From Blastomussa wellsi (lineage: Eukaryota > Cnidaria > Anthozoa > Scleractinia > Plerogyridae): a stretch of 64,000 bases of DNA. The translations under genes were made by a program, and so were the position numbers. The notes under the pieces are model-generated. The model was not told the origin of the DNA. It worked only from the letters and a program-made list of their open reading frames with translations, and did not search any database. Where the stretch lies: positions 17,430,502 to 17,494,501 of the forward strand of contig OX393564.1 in the NCBI GenBank assembly GCA_947652115.1. The letters are read 5' to 3'. How positions within the stretch are numbered: position 1 is the first letter of the stretch; the number at the start of each line of letters is the position of its first letter. Positions 11,062 to 21,500 of the stretch are shown piece after piece.

Positions 11062-12267
11062 AATTAAACGTTGTTTCTGAGAATTTAATGTTAATTTAAT
11101 CAAAATGGTGATTTCTTTATGACAGTATTAGTATGTGCCACTTTAGAAGAAAGTGCCATATTGAAATTGACCATCCGTCATATTTCAGTGGCTTTCTCGA
11201 GAACTCAAGGCTTACATGAATTCTGCTAGCAAAATTTCAGGCACATCCAAACTGCTAAATAAATTCACGGCATAAATCGATACTTTTACGAACACAGTAT
11301 GTCAAAGCCAAGTTGGATATCTTGTTTGCCTTCGTCACCATACCTGGCTATACAGGTCTATACAGCTCGTAAAACAATAGCCTTCACTTAGTCTTACTAA
11401 CTTAACTTACAAAGTCCTTCAACAGAGTCCGAAATGTATTGCTGGCTTTCTCCATTTTATTCTACACTACAAAATTTTAATTAACCTTTTACGTCTTGTT
11501 AGAGTCTTATTAGAAAAAAGTATCAAATAATTGTTAAATTTAGAGTGCAACTTTGATGTTGCACTGAATCAAAAGGGAACTACTAGCTTTCAAATCTTCG
11601 TATGTTTTCTGCACTGATCCATTCCAGAAACATTCACGTTTTTGAGAATTATGGAATACTAATAAAATTCAAAATATAACTTTTTTTTATTATTATTATT
11701 ATTTATTGCTCAGAGTGTTATCATCTTTACGATACTAACATTACTTACAATACTGACATTACGTACAATTGTAACTTTACTTGCACTACCAGCTTTACTT
11801 ACAATACTAAAAATGCTTACGGTACTAATATTACATACAATACAAACACAATTTACAGGTTACTAACGCCATATAACACCAGCATTAACTACAAAAACTA
11901 ACAAAAATTACAATTGTGCTGTAACCTCATAGCTCATACGATAGCTCAATTGGAAAAGCATCGCACCGGCCGTAACGGATAACTAGTAATTCATGCCTGA
12001 TAACTAACTTAATTAAACGATATTGATTTTTACATTACAATAGCCCTTTTCACGGATAACGTTTTTCGTTTACACTGATCGCAATAAAACTGAATTTCGG
12101 ACCAAACAACAAAATTCCCCGAAAATGCCTCACATCCAAGTTTTTTTTTTATTTATTCTTAGAAATAATTTTCCCAAAAACAAAAGCACTATACAATTAT
12201 GGTTACTCTAAATGTATAATTAAGCTAAGGTTGCAAACAAAGATTTGTTATTATGCTCTATTTTCTA

Positions 12268-12458
12268 AGACGTCAAAGGCGTCTGGTATAAAAACGGGAC
12301 GCATTTGGTAGACGGCCTGACAGAAAAAAAAAAGAATAAAAAATCAATTTTTTGTGCGCGGATTTACAAACAAATCGACTTGCAACTTGCTGGAAACATG
12401 GCGGGATTGTATCCAGGTTAATGGCGTCCCGTTTTTATATTAGACGCCTTTAACGTCT
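12268..12458. mobile_element. MITE with 35-bp TIRs
   Basis: Bases 12268-12302 (AGACGTCAAAGGCGTCTGG, then TATAAAAACGGGACGC) are mirrored at 12423-12458. The interior, about 120 bp, is non-coding. Confidence 0.8.
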
Positions 12459-12963
12459 GAGACGCTCTCTGAAACATGTTAATTTTCTTTGTTTCTTACC
12501 TTTATATATATAATATTATCTTATTCTCTTAATTCAGCAATCACTCACCCAGTGAAAAGAACCATTTAATATTTCGTGACCTGCATTCAGTGGTTACTTA
12601 AACAATGTACGCAGATAGACGCAATAAATATTAAAATCCTTCTTAAAATCGAACTTACCAAGTGCACTTGTATTTACAACTTTCAACCAATATCTTCTTC
12701 CCGGACATTTCGAAAACGTGAAGAAGAGCGCCATTTGGTTGACCAGCGCACTGCTACGCTACTCACTATCTAACACAGAATAGATAGTGGTTAGCGTAGC
12801 CAATCAGAGAACGGCATTCGTGATAGAACGCCAGTAGATTTATACTAATAACCAACAGCACGCGCTTGTTTATTTTAAATAAATTTTCAAGAATAGTAGA
12901 CAGACACTTATCTCAACAGTGCAGAAAGAGAGGAAAGGTCTCAACACTTTTGTCTTGAATAGC

Positions 12964-12969
12964 AAGTCA
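12964..12969. repeat. Target-site duplication, left (AAGTCA)
   Basis: AAGTCA directly precedes the left TIR and is repeated directly after the right TIR at 42025-42030. This defines the termini to the base. Confidence 0.9.
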
Positions 12970-13006
12970 TACGGTGGCCCACAACTGTCACGGAAATATC
13001 AAATTC

Positions 13007-13236
13007 CTCACGGCAAAACCAAAAAGGCTCACGGCAAAACCAAAAAGCTCACGGCAAAACCAAAAGGCTCACGGCAAAACCAAAAGGCTCACGGCAAAAC
13101 CAAAAAGCTCACGGCAAAACCAAAAGGCTCACGGCAAAACCAAAAGGCTCACGGCAAAACCAAAAGGCTCACGGCAAAACCAAAAAGCTCACGGCAAAAC
13201 CAAAAGGCTCACGGCAAAACCAAAAAGCTCACGGCC
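13007..13236. repeat. 20-bp minisatellite in left TIR, 11 units
   Basis: Eleven tandem copies of CTCACGGCAAAACCAAAA(A/G)G plus a terminal partial CTCACGG. The two variants (AAG and AGG ends) alternate irregularly. The right TIR has twelve units in a different variant order, so the arrays have changed length independently. Long open frames rich in HGKTKKLTAKP across the array are artefacts of the 20-bp period. Confidence 0.95.
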
Positions 13237-13312
13237 ACGGGTACTGGACACTACCTGTGCTCGCACGGGTTGTTGGGATTAATCCAACATGGCCGTGTCT
13301 GTCTAGCGTTCC

Positions 13313-13382
13313 ATGATGTTTTGCTCAAACTGTGGCGCTGAGACCGTGTCAACGGCAAACTTTTGCATCAAATGTGGCCAAG
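13313..13382 (+). CDS. Zinc-ribbon exon 1 of the HECT gene (inside left TIR)
   Basis: Starts ATGATG and encodes CSNCGAETVSTANFCIKCG, a C-x2-C...C-x2-C zinc ribbon like those at the N-termini of many eukaryotic and prokaryotic small ribbon proteins. It ends in a GT donor (GTAACA at 13383) in phase 1. The same exon, differing by one Lys/Arg change, lies in the right TIR (41591-41660, minus strand). Splicing to 13499-13555 keeps the frame. Confidence 0.75.
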
Positions 13383-13498
13383 GTAACAACTTATAGCTTC
13401 ACTTACTGTACAAAATGATGTGAGATTCGATGAATACCGTTTAAACAAGGGAAATCGGGTTAAATTTACCCTGTGCTCTGTCTATATTGTGTCTCAAG

Positions 13499-13555
13499 GA
13501 TTTGCTTCGACCTCGTCATCTCAGTCAAGATTATCATCAGTCACGGATGTAAAAG
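13499..13555 (+). CDS. HECT gene exon 2 (Ser/Thr-rich linker)
   Basis: Bounded by TCTCAAG acceptor and AG|GTAAGG donor. Entered in phase 1 it reads FASTSSSQSRLSSVTDVK and leaves in phase 1, matching both the zinc-ribbon exon and the next acceptor at 14211. A low-complexity linker of about 18 residues. Confidence 0.6.
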
Positions 13556-14210
13556 GTAAGGTCGTACTTATTTGGCATAAGACACGGAGAGGACATGACG
13601 GAAAAGCCATCGTACAAAACTTGTAGACTGATTTGACTTTAAGAAAGCTCCATCGCCCTATCAGTGTGGGGTAATTTGCCCCACTTGATCGCTCACACAT
13701 AAAAGTTTTATTTTCAATAAATTGCAGTCAAAATATAACAGTGTTGGAATTTGTCAACTTTGTTGCCTTTTTGTGGCATAAATATTTGCATCCGTTATTG
13801 CTGTAATAACTTTGTTATAAATTTGTTTATATGTTTATTGCTTGACTTGTTTCCCAAAGCGTTTCTTAGATCTAGATACTAATAGTACTTGTCAGCACAT
13901 GCCCAAATAAGTACAATGTTAAGTGCAGGCACAAGCCTGTTATTTCACCTCAAATCAAATGTTAGGTGAACTTAAGCAAAGAAATTGTTTATAATTATCG
14001 CCATAAGATGGTCATAGTATTTTTTGGCATCTGTTTTCAATTGTGTGGTTGCCTTTCACCTGCAAGCTTGAGATCTCCAGGACAAATATTTAGGGGACAG
14101 GGGCCTTTAAAGTTAGGGAAGTATTTGAGATATGAAAAGAAGGGGTAAGTTTCTAGAGAAACTGTGCTACTGCGTCGGTGGGAAGTGTAACAAGATAATT
14201 TTTCTTGCAG
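13556..14210 (+). other. Intron of the HECT gene
   Basis: Opens with a strong GTAAGG donor and ends TTTTTCTTGCAG at 14210. The open frames inside (13966-14148 and the first 26 codons of the frame that starts at 14132) are judged intronic because the exon from 14211 joins exon 2 in phase. Confidence 0.6.
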
Positions 14211-16097
14211 AGCTTTCCCCAGGGATAGACACACGTAAACCCCTGAAGTCTTTTGACCAGTTCAGAAAGATTAAGGGAAAACAGTGGAAGACAAAGTGCA
14301 CTAAGAAAACAGAAAAAGAAGAAGAAGTAACAATTTCAGTAGGTCTGCTGGAATGGAAGGAGACTGGTGTGAAGTTGAAACCTTTAAGGGGGAAAAGAAT
14401 TGCACTTCGAGTATCTAACAAAGCCCCATACACAGTGATATTCTCAAAAGCAATTGAAAAGTGGAAGGCCTACCAAAGCCAACTCTACATAGAAGACGAA
14501 GAATATATGCTTGTCTTCGAAGATGGGAAGCAAGCGCAATTTCTGCCAGAAACTGTTGAATTTTTCAACCTTCTAAGGTATCATGAAGAAATTGGAAAAG
14601 ACTACAAGAGAATTGTCCTTTACCTATGTACAACTGCAGACATCAGAAGTGCTGAAAAAAGTCAGCAAGAGGGGACAGACATCAGAAGTGCTGAAAAAAG
14701 TCAGCAAGAGGGGAACAGCAGTGAAAGTGACATATCAGTGGACGAGATTCAGTTGAGACCAGGAAAGAAGTCAAAGTCAGAAATTGATGGAGATGAAGAG
14801 CTAGCAAAGAGCCTCCAGTTAGAATTTGACCATGAAGCAGGCCAGTTCGATGTTACACTAGATGATGGCAAAAGTGCTCCAAATCCTACAAGTGGGCGTG
14901 TTAGCATCCAAGAGGATTCACCCATGCCTAGTATTGGCACCATTGTTGGTATCAACGATACAACAACCGTACCCAAGTCCCCTGAAGAGAAATCTATACA
15001 GTTTACAAGTAGCGAACACCTCTTAAGATCTCTTGGGAGCTCTGTGGACAAATGTGATCAATTTTTTCTTGTAGTCAGGAGAGGGTCACCTTTCCAGAGA
15101 CAACTGAGGATATGGCAGCGGGAATCAAAGAAAAGCTCTCCTCAAAAGGTCCTGAGAGTTCACTTTGCAGGAGAAGACGGAATTGACAGCGGAGCTATGG
15201 CACAAGAATTTCTGGCAAGTGCAGTACGTCAAATAGGAAAGGAATTTTTTCCTGATGGTGCCCCCATAGATTCCATGTTACATGTTCATGATGGTTTTTT
15301 TTTGCATGTGGGCAAATTGTAGCAGTAAGCCTTGTACAAGGAGGATCCCTTCCTCGCTTTCTAACTGAGGGCACATTTCAGATGCTGATCAGTCCTGATG
15401 TTGATGTCAATAAATTGAAGGAAGACATCCACTTGACCCCTAGTGAGAAATCGTTGTTACAAAGTATTAGAGAAGATCCAGTTCCCCATCAGGATACCAT
15501 TTTCGAGCATGGATATACAGGTATCGTTGATGTAGAGCACATAGATGACATAACTGGTACAGTGATGGTGAGTCTCATCAGTAGGAGGTCCCTGTTTCTC
15601 AAGGAGTTAAGAAAAGGGCTTGAGCTCTTTGGCTTAGCAAGTCTGGTGAAGGAGAATGCTGATCTTTGCAAGCCGCTCTTTGTGAATAATTCCATTGTAA
15701 ACATTGTTGATGCAAATTACATTGTTTCAGTTTTGAAGCCTGTATATTCACAACAGGGGACCTCCAAGAGAATGGTCAAGGAAACAGTCATTGATAATTT
15801 CCAAGATTTTCTTATGAGGCTTGAGGATGAAAAAATGACAGGCTACTCCGAAATACTGGCTTGGAATTACGAAGACAAACTTCAAGATAGAGAGCCAACA
15901 GAAACACACCAGTTGGAGGCAGAAGATAGCCCTGGGAACTTTCAGTCTGCAGTGCTTACACCCCCGGGTGTTTTAGGGTGGCTCACAGGACAGCAGCACA
16001 AACCAGTTAATGGTGATGATCTTTCCATCACTGTTATGTTTGATCACGACTGTGTACAGAGAAATCTAGTTCACACCATATGTTTCCCTGTTGTCTC
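14211..16097 (+). pseudogene. HECT-domain E3 ubiquitin ligase-like gene, main exon, interrupted by the Polinton
   Basis: Resembles the G2E3-type HECT proteins that are multi-copy in cnidarian genomes. The N-terminal part carries a ubiquitin-like or CIDE-N-like block (about 14340-14640, including TVIFSKAIEKW and EEYMLVFEDGK). A 39-bp tandem duplication at 14640-14717 repeats DIRSAEKSQQEG. The HECT domain is signalled by VLRVHFAGEDGIDSGAMAQEFL. The frame is lost by one base in a run of nine T at 15295-15303 and resumes in another frame (from about 15304 to 16097, with the 15382-16110 open frame). The Polinton then cuts the gene at 16097; the C-terminal end lies at 33997-34102. HECT ligases pass ubiquitin from an E2 through a C-terminal cysteine, which here is on the far side of the insertion. 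Confidence 0.75.
16092..16097. repeat. Target-site duplication of the Polinton, left (TGTCTC)
   Basis: TGTCTC precedes AGTAGTACTATAGG and recurs at 33991-33996 directly after the right terminus. Six bases is the Polinton norm. One T could be assigned either to the terminus or to the duplication. Confidence 0.9.
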
Positions 16098-16561
16098 AGT
16101 AGTACTATAGGTTCCAATTCATCCGGGTTTTAATTTATTCAAAATGGCCGCCCCCATACAAACCTTTGTAAATTTGCGTGGGTGCTCCTCATTTTGGTGG
16201 AAATGACATGAGGAGCACCCAGTTAATGTATTCAAAATGGCCGCCCCATACAAACCGAGTGGGAGGGGAGTGAGGAGCTCCTCTTGCTCCTCACCTTCGG
16301 GGTGGAAATGAAACGAGGAGTACCTGGCATGGAGGTGACGTTAAGAGTAAACGATATGGTAAAAACTGAATCGCGCATTACGAGCGAGGTTTAGCGTTCG
16401 CATGGCGCGTTGGAAATTTTATCGGTGCCAGCATTGATAAGTTCATTTAGACAGTTTTAGTTCAATTTCTGTCACATTCAGCATTTTAGGTAGTTTAGTT
16501 CAATGAATGTCATGGACAAAAAAAAAAGGAAAGCAGAAAAATATATATTTAGCGAAGAACT
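16098..16561. repeat. Polinton left terminal inverted repeat
   Basis: Matches 33530-33990 inverted, to AGCGAAGAAC. Within it AAAATGGCCGCC occurs twice (16141 and 16234), each followed by CATACAAAC, and GGGTGCTCCTCAT at about 16179 faces its inverse ATGAGGAGCACCC ending at 16219, a potential hairpin. An AT-rich stretch with ATGGACAAA and poly-A lies near the inner edge. Confidence 0.95.
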
Positions 16562-18354
16562 TGACAACAAATTTTACCGCTGCGAGCGTTGAAAAATTAT
16601 ATCGGTTTGAGCGATGTACAAGCGGCAGCATTCGTTTTAGATGGTTTGAGGGTTAGTTCAATTTCTGTCACGGGTATTTAGGTGTGAAAATAAAATTCTA
16701 CGAACTTGAAAACAACGACAAAGTCGCCTCGATCGTGCGTTGAAAAATTTTTTTATCGGTGCGAGAAGTGAAAAATGAAAAGCGGTGGCATTCGTTTTAG
16801 CGTTTTAGACGGTTTAAAAGTGAGCTACGAAAGTGGTTTAACGACTATCAATGATAGATGAACAAAAGAAAGCAGATGAAATATGTACCGAAGAACTTGC
16901 AACTGGCGACCACAACAACAACAACGCACGGTGAATTATATTCTCCAAATCTCGCCACGAATGATTCTCAAACTTGTTTAAATCGTTCTGTGTTTGGTTA
17001 TAAGGCTTGGCTTTTCATATGGCTGAACTATTGTCATTCATTGGGTCAGTTGGTTCTACGACCGTCAAAAAAAAAAACAAAACAATTTTAAGTTTTTAAA
17101 AGCGGTGGTTTGTGAAAAAAAATTATCCGCGCGAGCAACTTCACTTTTTGTAAAAAGACGAACAAGTTTCCTTCAGGAAGACGCCTTGTGGAATTCTAAA
17201 ATTAGTTTACCTGGCACCTGAAATAACTCGACGAAAAAAAAAACGAACTTATTCGGTCCGAAAAACCTGCTTGTTATTCTCAACGGTAAATGAAGGCGGT
17301 ACGAAGAAAAGCACACGAAGTACTCGTCAAGTTTTACGGTAAAACCGAATTTATTTTCGCCTTTCACGCTTAAATACAAATCATCAATCGCTTTCCATTT
17401 TGTTTTGACAGTAAATGTGAAAGAAGTAGCTTACCTTGAAACTTGTATCCTTCTTGAAAAAAAAGATTTAACAGGTTCGCTTTCGAAAACAACTTTTTCC
17501 GAGAAACATGTCCGGGGCCCGTCAGGCGTGCGGATTCTGAGAAATTCACGGGTGAACAAAAGGCTATGCACCAGGGGTTCCCATGGGGTATTGTACTCTC
17601 TCTGGAAGAACTCCACGTGTGTTGGGAAATTCCCCCAGGTAAATCCCCCAGGGAAATTCCCCCCGGTAAAATCCCCAACCCCGAATGACATTGATCGGAT
17701 TGGTTCATTCCACTTCGTATGATCAAGATGGACCAATCACAACACTAGAGCCCAGTCCTTCTGGGTTGTTTTAAAATGTATAAAAAGCGCTGCAGCGCGA
17801 AAAATAATTCACTTTTGCTGGCCCTCCGGGGCCGAAGAAGAAGAAGAAGAAGAAGACGAAGGAAGCAAGCAAGCAAGAAGAGGGAAGCAAGCAAGAAAAG
17901 GTAGGGAAAATTTTTAGTCCTGAATTTTTTTTCCAAGTGCTCATCGGGCGGTGTATGATCGATGAGTGCCTTGCCTTTTAAATGTGTGATTCAATCCAGT
18001 GGATTTTTTTTTCACTGTTCGTTATCTTTTGATTTTCGAAGGACTCTCTTTGTGACATCACTGAAATGTTTTTTGTGAAATCTTTTGATTTTTAGGTCCA
18101 CAAGAAGGAAAGAAGACATCAGAAGGTAAAAATTATTATGTAATTTTTCCTGTGCAAGTAGTCGATTCACTGATCGACAAGGTCGTGGTCATTTCATGGT
18201 CTAGGGGCCGACTACGTTCCTCCCTCCCTGCTTGCACACAAATCGATTAAAGTGTGTTGGTTCATCAAAAAACTGTTTATTAATCGTTGGCTCCTCCACA
18301 GGTATAAAAGGAAGTGATCATTCGCTTGCTCCTCATTTCAACCCAGACGTCGAG
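16562..18354 (+). other. Polinton left arm: non-coding leader and promoter region
   Basis: No convincing protein in 1.8 kb. Features seen: degenerate repeats of CCCAGGTAAATCCCC at 17632-17680; ATTGG and CCAAT boxes near 17699 and 17733; TATA box at 17775; a GAAGAAGAAG/AAGCAAGCAAG purine tract at 17833-17898; candidate donor AAAAG|GTAGGG near 17899; candidate mini-exon about 18094-18125 between TTTTTAG and AG|GTAAAA; acceptor CTCCACAG near 18301. The last three suggest a spliced 5' UTR for the polymerase transcript. Confidence 0.55.
17775..17783 (+). promoter_or_regulatory. TATA box, probable polymerase-unit promoter
   Basis: GTATAAAAAGC about 45 bp downstream of a CCAAT box and 580 bp upstream of the first coding ATG. 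Same TATAAAA core as upstream of the late genes, but without the preceding A tract. Confidence 0.5.
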
Positions 18355-18528
18355 ATGGAAAGGTGTCATCTGTGTAAGAGAGCTTTCACTGTAAAAAGGA
18401 ATTTGGTCAGGCACCTGTCAACTATCCATGGAGTAAGAGGTGAAAAATCTTGGACCTGCTTTAAATGCCAGAAAGGGTTTGGAAGAAAAGATAATTTGAG
18501 GCGACACGAAAAAAGTGTAAACCACTAG
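18355..18528 (+). CDS. C2H2 zinc-finger segment at the polymerase N-terminus
   Basis: From ATG at 18355 the frame reads two C2H2 fingers: CHLCKRAFTVKRNLVRHLSTIH and CFKCQKGFGRKDNLRRHEKSVNH, then a TAG at 18526. The polymerase frame is open through this point in a different register and has no ATG of its own nearby, so the two were probably one protein. As found they are separated by a frame change. Polinton polymerases of cnidarians often have N-terminal fingers (from memory), which could tether the enzyme to DNA or terminal protein. Confidence 0.65.
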   Translation: MERCHLCKRAFTVKRNLVRHLSTIHGVRGEKSWTCFKCQKGFGRKDNLRRHEKSVNH

Positions 18529-18551
18529 CAGGGAGGAAGAGGAGACAACTG

Positions 18552-21500
18552 GTGAAAGCACCAACACCACCCAAAAAGCCAAAACTGGATGATGATCCAT
18601 TAAATTGCCCAAACGAGTTGGTCGACGGGCTAGCACCAGAGTGTCAGCAGTGTTACAGGGAGAACTGGCATCAAATTCGATCACGACAGCATGGTGGGCA
18701 GTTTCTCCATGTGTACACTCATCGTCTGGAGGAAGGCAGCGATTTGTCGGAACTGTTGCATGCCATCTTCCAGAAACAGACAACATCCTTCAAGATCAAC
18801 ATGGCCTTCGGCTTCATGTTAAAAAATTCCGAGACTGGAGAGGTGAGATACTACTATCCCAGCCAGAATGGTTACGTCTTTGAGCAGCCTCTGGTTGTGG
18901 CTAATGAAGATGATCTACAGAACGTCTTACAGCGTGTAGAGGAGACGGATTGGCAGGAGTATCTGCGTCAACAAAAACCCAATAGTAAATGGCGGATCGC
19001 CGTGATCACCAATGTAGCATTTCACGTCTATAAAATCAAAGACCACCCCATCGGTGCAGTAGGAGTCGATTTACCTCAATGGTTGACCTACAACCGCGGA
19101 TTGGATGCCCTGGAAAAAGATTATAACACTGGCAAGTTGTACAAGGACAACTCGTGCTATTTTCGCTGTTTGGCTCGTCATGAGGGTTATGAGTTAAAAA
19201 ATTTAGAGAGAAAAACAAAAGAATTAGCCTCTACCTACTTGGCCACGCTGGAACATCCAGAGAGCTTCAGAGGAGTTCATCTACAGGATTTGTACACGCT
19301 GGATAAACTCTTTGGCGTGCACACCTTTGTGTATTCTTTGCAAGAAGATGGTAAAGTGGAATTGGTCCACCGCCCCGCTGCCGTTCTTTCCAAAAAAGAG
19401 AGCCAGGAAGCACTCCGCCTCAACGTATACGACGACCACTTTTCATTCATAAGGGATCTAGCCAAATACAGCCGCTGTTATGTCTGTAGTCGCTGCGACG
19501 CATCGTTCCCCAAAGCGCATCGTCTCCATCGTCACGAACGCTCTTGTGAGGTCGAGGTAAAGTACATCTATCCCGGAGGAGTCTACCATCCCTCCAAGAC
19601 AATCTTTGACAAGATTGAAGAAGAAGGCCTCACCGTGGATCAGGATTTAAAATTCAGTCGTTACAGAGCCACCTTTGACATTGAGGTGTATTATCCTCGC
19701 GATAATACTAACCTCCCCGAAAAGCGGGAGAAGCTGGAGTATACCGCTGCACATCAACTCCTGAGTGTGAGCGTGGCATCCAACGTTCCAGGATATGAAA
19801 GACCTAGGTGCTTTGTGGTCGCCAGTGAGCCTCAAGAAACGGTACAACAATTTGTCAAGTATTTACAAGACATCGCTCAAAAAGCCTATGAATTGGAGCA
19901 AGAACGCTACACTGATTTGAAAAGCACCATTTTGGAAGGGCTGAGAACCGTCCCCGTCTCAACTGACCCTCATGCGATGACCCACCCTTCGCGAGCGAGC
20001 ACCTTTACGTGTGAGGAGGAGGCTGGTGAGCATGTGGGGTTTGTTGAAGACAGTGATGATGATGAAAGCGAAGACGAGGAAGAGACAGAGGAGGATCAGG
20101 AGTTCATTCATGATGACGAAGAAGAAGAGCAAGACAGGTCATTTTACCGACGTATCAACCAAGAACTTGATGAAATCGAAGTAAAGCAGGACAAAAAAGA
20201 TAAACACGTGCCCAAGAGAAAGACCAAAGCCCAGGCCCTATGTGACGAATTGGACGAACACATATCAGAATTACCTGTCATCGGTTTCAACAGTGGAAAA
20301 TATGATCTCAATGTCCTCAAAGAGTTACTGATTCCCTACCTGGTCAACCACTCGCGCATCAATCTGGCCATCAAGCGGAACCATGCGTATCTGGCCCTCA
20401 AGAGTGGCTCTCTGAAATTTATCGATATCTCCAACTTCCTGGCAGCAGGCACCTCATACGCTGCTTTTCTCAAAGCCTACCAGTGTCAGGGGGAGAAGGG
20501 ATTCTTCCCCTACGAGTGGCTGGACAGTTTGGATAAACTGGACCATTCTCAACTACCACCTCATAGTGCTTTTAACAGTTGGCTGAGGAAGTCGAACATC
20601 TCCGAAGACGAGTATGCTGTCTGCCAGGAGGCCTGGAAACGAGAAGAGATGACAACACTCCGTGACTTTTTGGAATGGTACAACAATTTGGACGTGGTGC
20701 CATTCCTGGAAGCCCTGGAAAAGATGGCTCGGTTTTGGAGGGAGAGAGGCATTGACATGCTGAAGGAGGCCATTTCCCTGCCGGGATTGGCCTTCAAATT
20801 CGAGATGGGCTTCTTAAAAGAACAGGGCTTACACCTCTCGAGCTTCCATACAGAGGACCTGTATAAGCTGTTCAAAGATAACATGGTGGGGGGACCTGCC
20901 ATCATCTTCCACCGCCACGCCGAAGCTGCAAAAACAAACATCCGCGAGCACCAGTATGGTGAGGCAGCTAAACCTGTACAAAAAGTCATAGGTTTCGACG
21001 CCAATGCGTTGTACTTGTGGGCATTGAGTCAACCCATGCCGGTGGGCCTCTACACCACCTGGACCGCTAGTCAAGACAGACTGATACCCAACAAGTCCTG
21101 GCGTGCAGCCGACGAGTGGCTGAGCTGGGTCAGCCGTGACATTCCCAACTTCAGAACACGACTCAACAACACAGAAAAACGACTCGGTGATCGCCAAGTA
21201 CCAGTGGATGGGTACGATCATGGTAGTAACACTGTCTTTGAATTTCATGGGTGCTACTGGCACGGGTGCCCTAGGTGTTTTGATCCCGATAACATGAACG
21301 AAACACGTGGTAAGACCTATGGAGACCTGTACGATGAGACTTGTTTTCGGGCGGAATACCTGGAAAGTCTACCCAACGTATCAGAGGTAGTGCAGATGTG
21401 GGAATGTCAGTGGTTGGCATTGAAGAGAGGTAATGCTGAGATCGAACAGTTCCTTAATGATCACTTTCCCGGACGCCGTGAACAACGACAAACGCAGACG

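Larger units (their letters stand above)
11062..12969. other. AT-rich gap with simple tandem repeats and a MITE
   Basis: No gene. About 11735-11880 holds degenerate repeats of TTACTTACAATACTA. A MITE lies at 12268-12458 (separate entry). The small frame 12576-12773 has no recognisable content. Confidence 0.5.
12970..13424. repeat. Left terminal inverted repeat of the IS3EU-like element
   Basis: Three parts in order: a short terminal segment (to about 13006), the 20-bp minisatellite (13007-13236), and a unique part containing a promoter-proximal stretch, the zinc-ribbon exon and its splice donor. Similarity to 41546-42024 fades after about 13424, just past TGATGTGAG. Confidence 0.9.

Noticed and set aside
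13007..13236. CRISPR-like array (regular 20-bp units)
   Set aside because: Units are contiguous without spacers, sit inside a eukaryotic transposon TIR and are mirrored at the other end. This is a minisatellite.
12919..13341. Lys-rich HGKTKKLTAKP repeat proteins here and at 41657-42031
   Set aside because: Open only because a 20-bp repeat without stops is read in rotating frames. Both strands and ends show the same effect.
17370..17936. Overlapping frames on both strands in the Polinton left arm
   Set aside because: They follow simple repeats (CCCAGG and GAAGAAG) and lack any domain. Better explained as leader sequence.
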